A stretch of 11,047 nucleotides of DNA from contig WLDW01000015.1 in assembly GCA_009704605.1 (NCBI GenBank), positions 1-11,047 of the forward strand. Direction: 5' to 3'. The stretch is from Actinomycetota bacterium. GTDB taxonomy: Bacteria; Actinomycetota; Actinomycetes; Actinomycetales; Microbacteriaceae. Position 1 is the stretch's first letter. Each line of letters starts with the position of its first letter. Positions 8,019 to 11,047 of this stretch are shown in pieces. The position numbers and the translations under genes are program-made. Below the pieces are notes generated by a model. That model was not told where the DNA came from. It did not search any database and was given only the letters and a program-made list of their open reading frames with translations.

Positions 8019-8916
8019 TAGCGCAAAACTGCCAGGCAAGCCTGCGGCCAAGACAATCGGACTGCACGTTGGAACCATTCGTCCAGGCGTACCAAAAGTG
8101 GATCCGATCATCACCATGGACAATGTGTCTCGTAAATTCGGGGGCCTTGTTGCCGTTGACGTTGAGCACTTAGAGATTCCTCGGGGTGCAATCACGGCCC
8201 TGATTGGTCCTAACGGTGCGGGTAAAACTACACTTTTCAACCTATTGACTGGCTTTGATAAGCCAGACACCGGAACTTGGAACTTCGCAGGAAAGTCCCT
8301 CGCGGGTATTCCTGCTTTCAAGGTTGCCCAGATGGGTCAGGTCCGCACCTTCCAGCTAACCAAAGCGTTGAGCCTACTCACTGTTTTGCAGAACATGAAG
8401 CTCGGTGCCAAAGACCAACGCGGTGAGAAGTTGATGTTCTCGATCTTCCCTTTCCTATGGAAGGCAAAAGAGCAAGAGATTGAAGAAAAGGCTCTAGAGC
8501 TTCTAAAGCGATTCAAACTTGACACCAAGAAGGACGACTTCGCTGCCAGCCTCTCCGGTGGTCAGCGCAAGCTTCTGGAAATGGCTCGGGCCCTAATGAC
8601 TGATCCAGTTCTTGTGATGCTGGATGAGCCGATGGCTGGAGTGAACCCCGCTCTAACCCAGTCTCTTCTTGAGCACGTGCTGAACCTCAAAAAAGAAGGC
8701 ATGACCGTCTTGTTTGTTGAGCACGACATGCACATGGTTAGACACATCGCCGATTGGGTTGTTGTTATGGCCGAGGGTCGAGTGGTAGCAGAAGGTCCAG
8801 CAGATGAGGTAATGAAAAACCCCGCTGTTATTGATGCCTACCTTGGTTCCCACCAAGACACTGATCTTGGAACAGTCACCGGGCGAATCACTTTGCCACC
8901 TAAGGGAAAGAAGTAA
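8008..8916 (+). CDS. livG: LivG-type ABC transporter ATPase
   Basis: One of two ATPases that power the importer from the cytoplasmic side. The motifs are complete: Walker A GPNGAGKT (67-74), Q-loop glutamine 116 in VRTFQL, signature LSGGQ (182-186), Walker B VLVMLDE (201-207) and switch histidine 239 in VEHD. The LivG-specific insertion between Q-loop and signature is present. At 302 residues it is about 45 longer than the common form, owing to an N-terminal tail of about 36 residues and a short basic C-terminal tail (ITLPPKGKK). TTG start with AAGGAG, overlapping livM by 11 bases. If translation began at ATG 8116 the protein would be 266 residues, closer to the norm, but no ribosome site supports that. 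Confidence 0.93.
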   Translation: MSSSSAKLPGKPAAKTIGLHVGTIRPGVPKVDPIITMDNVSRKFGGLVAVDVEHLEIPRGAITALIGPNGAGKTTLFNLLTGFDKPDTGTWNFAGKSLAGIPAFKVAQMGQVRTFQLTKALSLLTVLQNMKLGAKDQRGEKLMFSIFPFLWKAKEQEIEEKALELLKRFKLDTKKDDFAASLSGGQRKLLEMARALMTDPVLVMLDEPMAGVNPALTQSLLEHVLNLKKEGMTVLFVEHDMHMVRHIADWVVVMAEGRVVAEGPADEVMKNPAVIDAYLGSHQDTDLGTVTGRITLPPKGKK

Positions 8917-8919
8917 ACC

Positions 8920-9645
8920 ATGGCTAATGTTCCAGTAATTGAAACCAAATCATTGGTCGCGGGTTATCTACCTGGGGTAAACATCCTTAATGGAGCAAAC
9001 TTCTTCGCGAACCAGGGAGAACTCGTTGGAATCATTGGCCCAAACGGTGCCGGTAAGTCCACGCTTCTCAAGGCAATCTTTGGTCTAGTAAAGGTTCGCG
9101 AGGGCGAGATCTTGCTAAACGGAGCTTCAATCGCGAACCTGAAAGCTAACCAATTGGTAGCTCAAGGAATCGGATACGTTCCTCAGAACAATAACGTCTT
9201 TCCTTCTCTAACAATTGAAGAGAATCTTCAGATGGGCTTGTTCCAGAACCCAAAGAGCTACGCCGAGCGCTTAGAGTTTGTGACCGGAATCTTTGCTGAG
9301 CTTGGCAAGAGGCTGAAGCAGCGTGCGGGCTCACTTTCTGGTGGAGAACGCCAGATGGTTGCCATGAGCCGTGCGCTGATGATGGACCCTAAAGTGTTGC
9401 TTCTTGATGAGCCTTCGGCTGGATTGTCGCCAGTTAGACAAGATGAGGCCTTTATTCGTGTTTCCGAGATAAACAAGGCCGGTGTGACAACCATCATGGT
9501 TGAACAAAATGCCCGCCGTTGCCTCCAGATCTCTGACAGAGCCTACGTGCTGGATCAGGGTAAAGACGCAGTTGTTGGTAGTGGTCGTGAACTACTAAAT
9601 GATCCAAAGGTTATTGGCTTGTACTTAGGAACCCTGGGCGAATAA
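8920..9645 (+). CDS. livF: LivF-type ABC transporter ATPase
   Basis: The second ATPase of the importer, forming the heterodimer with LivG. It has 241 residues, usual for LivF. Motifs: Walker A GPNGAGKS (40-47), Q-loop Q89 in GYVPQNNNVFPSLTIEENL, signature LSGGE (139-143) and Walker B VLLLDEPSAG (159-168). The switch position has Gln196 (VEQNARRCL) instead of histidine, which is normal for LivF. Only three bases separate it from the livG stop, and the start site has a modest AAGGGAAAG before it. It is the last gene of the plus-strand set and is followed by a strong terminator. Confidence 0.95.
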   Translation: MANVPVIETKSLVAGYLPGVNILNGANFFANQGELVGIIGPNGAGKSTLLKAIFGLVKVREGEILLNGASIANLKANQLVAQGIGYVPQNNNVFPSLTIEENLQMGLFQNPKSYAERLEFVTGIFAELGKRLKQRAGSLSGGERQMVAMSRALMMDPKVLLLDEPSAGLSPVRQDEAFIRVSEINKAGVTTIMVEQNARRCLQISDRAYVLDQGKDAVVGSGRELLNDPKVIGLYLGTLGE

Positions 9646-9661
9646 AGAAATAACTTAAATG

Positions 9662-9693
9662 AAAAACCCCCGGGATTGCTCCCGGGGGTTTTT
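9662..9693. terminator. Bidirectional Rho-independent terminator
   Basis: A perfect 14-bp stem (A5-C5-GGGA paired with TCCC-G5-T5) closes a four-base loop, TTGC. Because the stem starts with five A and ends with five T, it presents a T run in both directions. It lies between the convergent livF and binding-protein genes and should end both transcripts. The stop of livF is 17 bases away and that of the binding protein 12 bases away. Confidence 0.93.
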
Positions 9694-9704
9694 CTAATTG
9701 ATGC

Positions 9705-10955
9705 TTACTTGAATGGAACGTAAGTGTTGTCGTCCTGGTAGACGTAAACACCGATGCTCGCCTCAGTTGGGTCACCATTCTCATCGAATGTGATTGGACC
9801 AGAAACACCATCGTAGTCAGCGACTCCGCCGCCGATGATGATGTCAGCACACTCAGCAAAGCTGGTGCACTTGGTACCTGAACCGGAACCTCCAGAAACT
9901 TCCTGAAGCTTGCCGGCCATGTCAACGCCCTCTACTGATCCAGCAGCAAGTGCTGAAAGAGCTAGAAGAACAACTGCGTCGTAAGCCTCAGGTCCGTAAG
10001 CGTAAACAGACTCTAGGTCAGCGTTACCTTCAGCTACCCAGTTGTCGTTCATCTTAGTTAGGAATTCAGGGATGGTCTCAATGTCCAAGCCAGGAAGTGT
10101 TCCCTTAGCTCCGGTTAGAGTTCCAGGCTCAAATGCCTCTGAGAAGTTAGCAAGGTTTCCATCAACAAAGTAAAGCTTGTCAGATGGGAATCCGCTAAGA
10201 CCAGGAATAATGGTCTTTACTTCTTCAAATGTGATTAGAACGATTGCATCTGGGTCTGTTGCTAGAACTTCAGCAATCTGAGAAGTGAAGTTAGTGTCAC
10301 CAGTGTTGTATGTTGGTGCAGCTAGAACTTTACCACCAGCAGCTTCGAAGGCCTCAGTAACGAACGATGCAAGTCCGGTTCCGTATGAGTCGTTTAGAAC
10401 GATCATTGCGATATTCTCGTGACCGTCAGCAGCGATTAGGTTACCAAGAACCTCACCCTGCAAAACGTCAGAAGGCGCGGTACGGAAGTACAGTCCCTTG
10501 TCGTCGTATGTAGTCAACGCAGCAGATGTGTTTGCAGGTGAGAACTGGATTACTCCAGCACCAACAACCTGGTCAATGAACTGCAATGAGGTACCAGATG
10601 AAGCAGCACCAATGATTGCGTTAACGCCAGCGTTTAGAAGACGAGGAATCTCGGTCTCATATGCCTTGTTGTCAGTGTCACCAGAGTCTCCCCAAGTAAC
10701 CTCAATCTGAACACCCTTGTCGGCTTCGTTGACCTCCTTGATAGCAAGAGCAACACCAGCTTCTTCAGGTGGGCCTAGGAAGGCCAGGTTTCCGGTCTGC
10801 GGAAGTGCAGTACCGATCTTTAGTGTTAGCTCGCCGCCAGCAGCGCCACCGTCTCCGGTTGCTGCGCAACCAGAAAGAACCAAAGCAGCAGCAGCTAGGG
10901 TAGCAACTGCAGTAGCGGTCTTTCTGTTACGACGAGAGAATGAAAATGAGCTCAT
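9705..10955 (-). CDS. Branched-chain amino acid-type ABC substrate-binding lipoprotein
   Basis: Extracytoplasmic receptor of the importer, 416 residues, of the LivJ/LivK-like Peripla_BP_6 family. A basic N-region (SRRNRK) and hydrophobic core end in the lipobox LVLSGC, giving lipid-anchored Cys30 as usual for Gram-positive receptors. A Gly/Ala-rich linker follows. The mature part has the family opening LKIGTALPQTGNLAFLGPPEEAGVALAIKEVN, the hinge segment VIQFSPANTSAALT, and later MIVLNDSYGTGLA and YGPEAYDAVVLLA. It is convergent with livHMGF and shares their terminator, so binding protein and membrane complex are transcribed separately, allowing more receptor than permease. The ATG is preceded by AAGGAG (10960-10965) at four bases. 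The ligand is inferred from family; other amino acids or amides are possible. Confidence 0.93.
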   Translation of the reverse strand: MSSFSFSRRNRKTATAVATLAAAALVLSGCAATGDGGAAGGELTLKIGTALPQTGNLAFLGPPEEAGVALAIKEVNEADKGVQIEVTWGDSGDTDNKAYETEIPRLLNAGVNAIIGAASSGTSLQFIDQVVGAGVIQFSPANTSAALTTYDDKGLYFRTAPSDVLQGEVLGNLIAADGHENIAMIVLNDSYGTGLASFVTEAFEAAGGKVLAAPTYNTGDTNFTSQIAEVLATDPDAIVLITFEEVKTIIPGLSGFPSDKLYFVDGNLANFSEAFEPGTLTGAKGTLPGLDIETIPEFLTKMNDNWVAEGNADLESVYAYGPEAYDAVVLLALSALAAGSVEGVDMAGKLQEVSGGSGSGTKCTSFAECADIIIGGGVADYDGVSGPITFDENGDPTEASIGVYVYQDDNTYVPFK

Positions 10956-10987
10956 TTTTCTCCTTTATATAATGGTTTTTGAACCAT
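10952..10987 (-). other. Possible 11-codon leader frame before the binding-protein gene
   Basis: An ATG at 10987 opens a frame reading MVQKPLYKGEK whose TGA stop overlaps the binding-protein ATG as ATGA. GGAG directly abuts its ATG with no spacer, which is a poor ribosome site. The peptide holds no run of branched-chain residues, so classical attenuation is not indicated. It may be chance, but the exact stop/start overlap is worth noting. Confidence 0.2.
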
Positions 10988-11006
10988 CTCCTAAGATTTG
11001 GTTCAA
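10979..11006 (-). promoter_or_regulatory. Inverted repeats in the binding-protein leader
   Basis: TTGAACCA (11006-10999) and TGGTTCAA (10986-10979) are perfect 8-bp arms 12 bases apart. The second arm overlaps another hairpin, ATGGTT-CAAA-AACCAT (10987-10972), which ends just before the ribosome site at 10965. The two folds share bases and exclude one another. With the -10 element at 11014-11019, the first arm would lie at or just after the transcript start. It could be a DNA operator or an RNA switch in the leader; sequence alone cannot decide. Confidence 0.45.
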
Positions 11007-11013
11007 GGTCCCA

Positions 11014-11042
11014 AGTATAGATTGGCTAAGTTTCGAAAACCA
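11014..11042 (-). promoter_or_regulatory. Probable promoter of the binding-protein gene
   Basis: TATACT (11019-11014) matches the sigma-70 -10 box at five of six positions. Seventeen bases upstream, TGGTTT (11042-11037) is a poor -35. The predicted start of transcription is near 11007, leaving a leader of about 50 bases. The -35 match is weak, so activator help is possible. Confidence 0.42.
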
Positions 11043-11047
11043 TAGCC

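Noticed and set aside
8116..8118. ATG as an alternative livG start
   Set aside because: It would give a more typical protein length, but there is no ribosome site before it, while AAGGAG sits seven bases before the TTG at 8008.
9485..9515. Glutamine at the switch-histidine position of LivF as a defect
   Set aside because: VEQN is the normal sequence at this point in LivF-type ATPases, so it does not indicate a broken protein.

Overview
The window looks like chromosomal DNA of a small-genome actinobacterium, most likely a freshwater Microbacteriaceae (Luna-type, for example Rhodoluna or Aquiluna). This is inference from the gene content: the guaB-guaB3 pair and a SURF1 gene beside guaB3 are actinobacterial arrangements, and the base composition is close to half GC, well below that of most Actinobacteria. 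Gene packing is tight, with gaps of 0-150 bases, one 1-base overlap, one 11-base overlap, and two TTG starts. I see no mobile elements, tRNA, rRNA or CRISPR arrays.

Left part (1-2026, minus strand): a mannitol PTS locus. A DeoR-type repressor gene (1268-2026) is followed by a mannitol permease gene (24-1130) that encodes only the membrane IIC domain. Six bases after its stop another reading frame begins at base 17 and runs off the window; it may encode the missing IIB part. The 137-base gap between regulator and permease holds a strong palindrome that is a good operator candidate, plus a second inverted repeat.

Middle part (2147-5570, minus strand): guaB (IMP dehydrogenase, GMP synthesis), guaB3 (an IMPDH paralogue without the catalytic cysteine) and a SURF1 cytochrome oxidase assembly gene form a compact run. 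Gaps are 11 bases and then a TAATG stop/start overlap, so these are very likely one transcript.

Right part (5571-11047): a complete branched-chain amino acid type ABC importer. livH, livM, livG and livF lie on the plus strand, divergent from guaB across a 148-base gap. The binding-protein gene lies convergently on the minus strand and shares a perfect bidirectional terminator with livF. The LivH-like permease carries a signal peptide and a roughly 90-residue beta-rich extracytoplasmic domain in front of the usual permease fold. The binding-protein leader holds overlapping inverted repeats and an 11-codon reading frame whose stop overlaps the start codon.

Most genes are ordinary housekeeping and transport genes. 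I found no convincing new multi-gene system; the items most worth a second look are the LivH fusion, the binding-protein leader, the mtl palindrome and the cysteine-less GuaB3.
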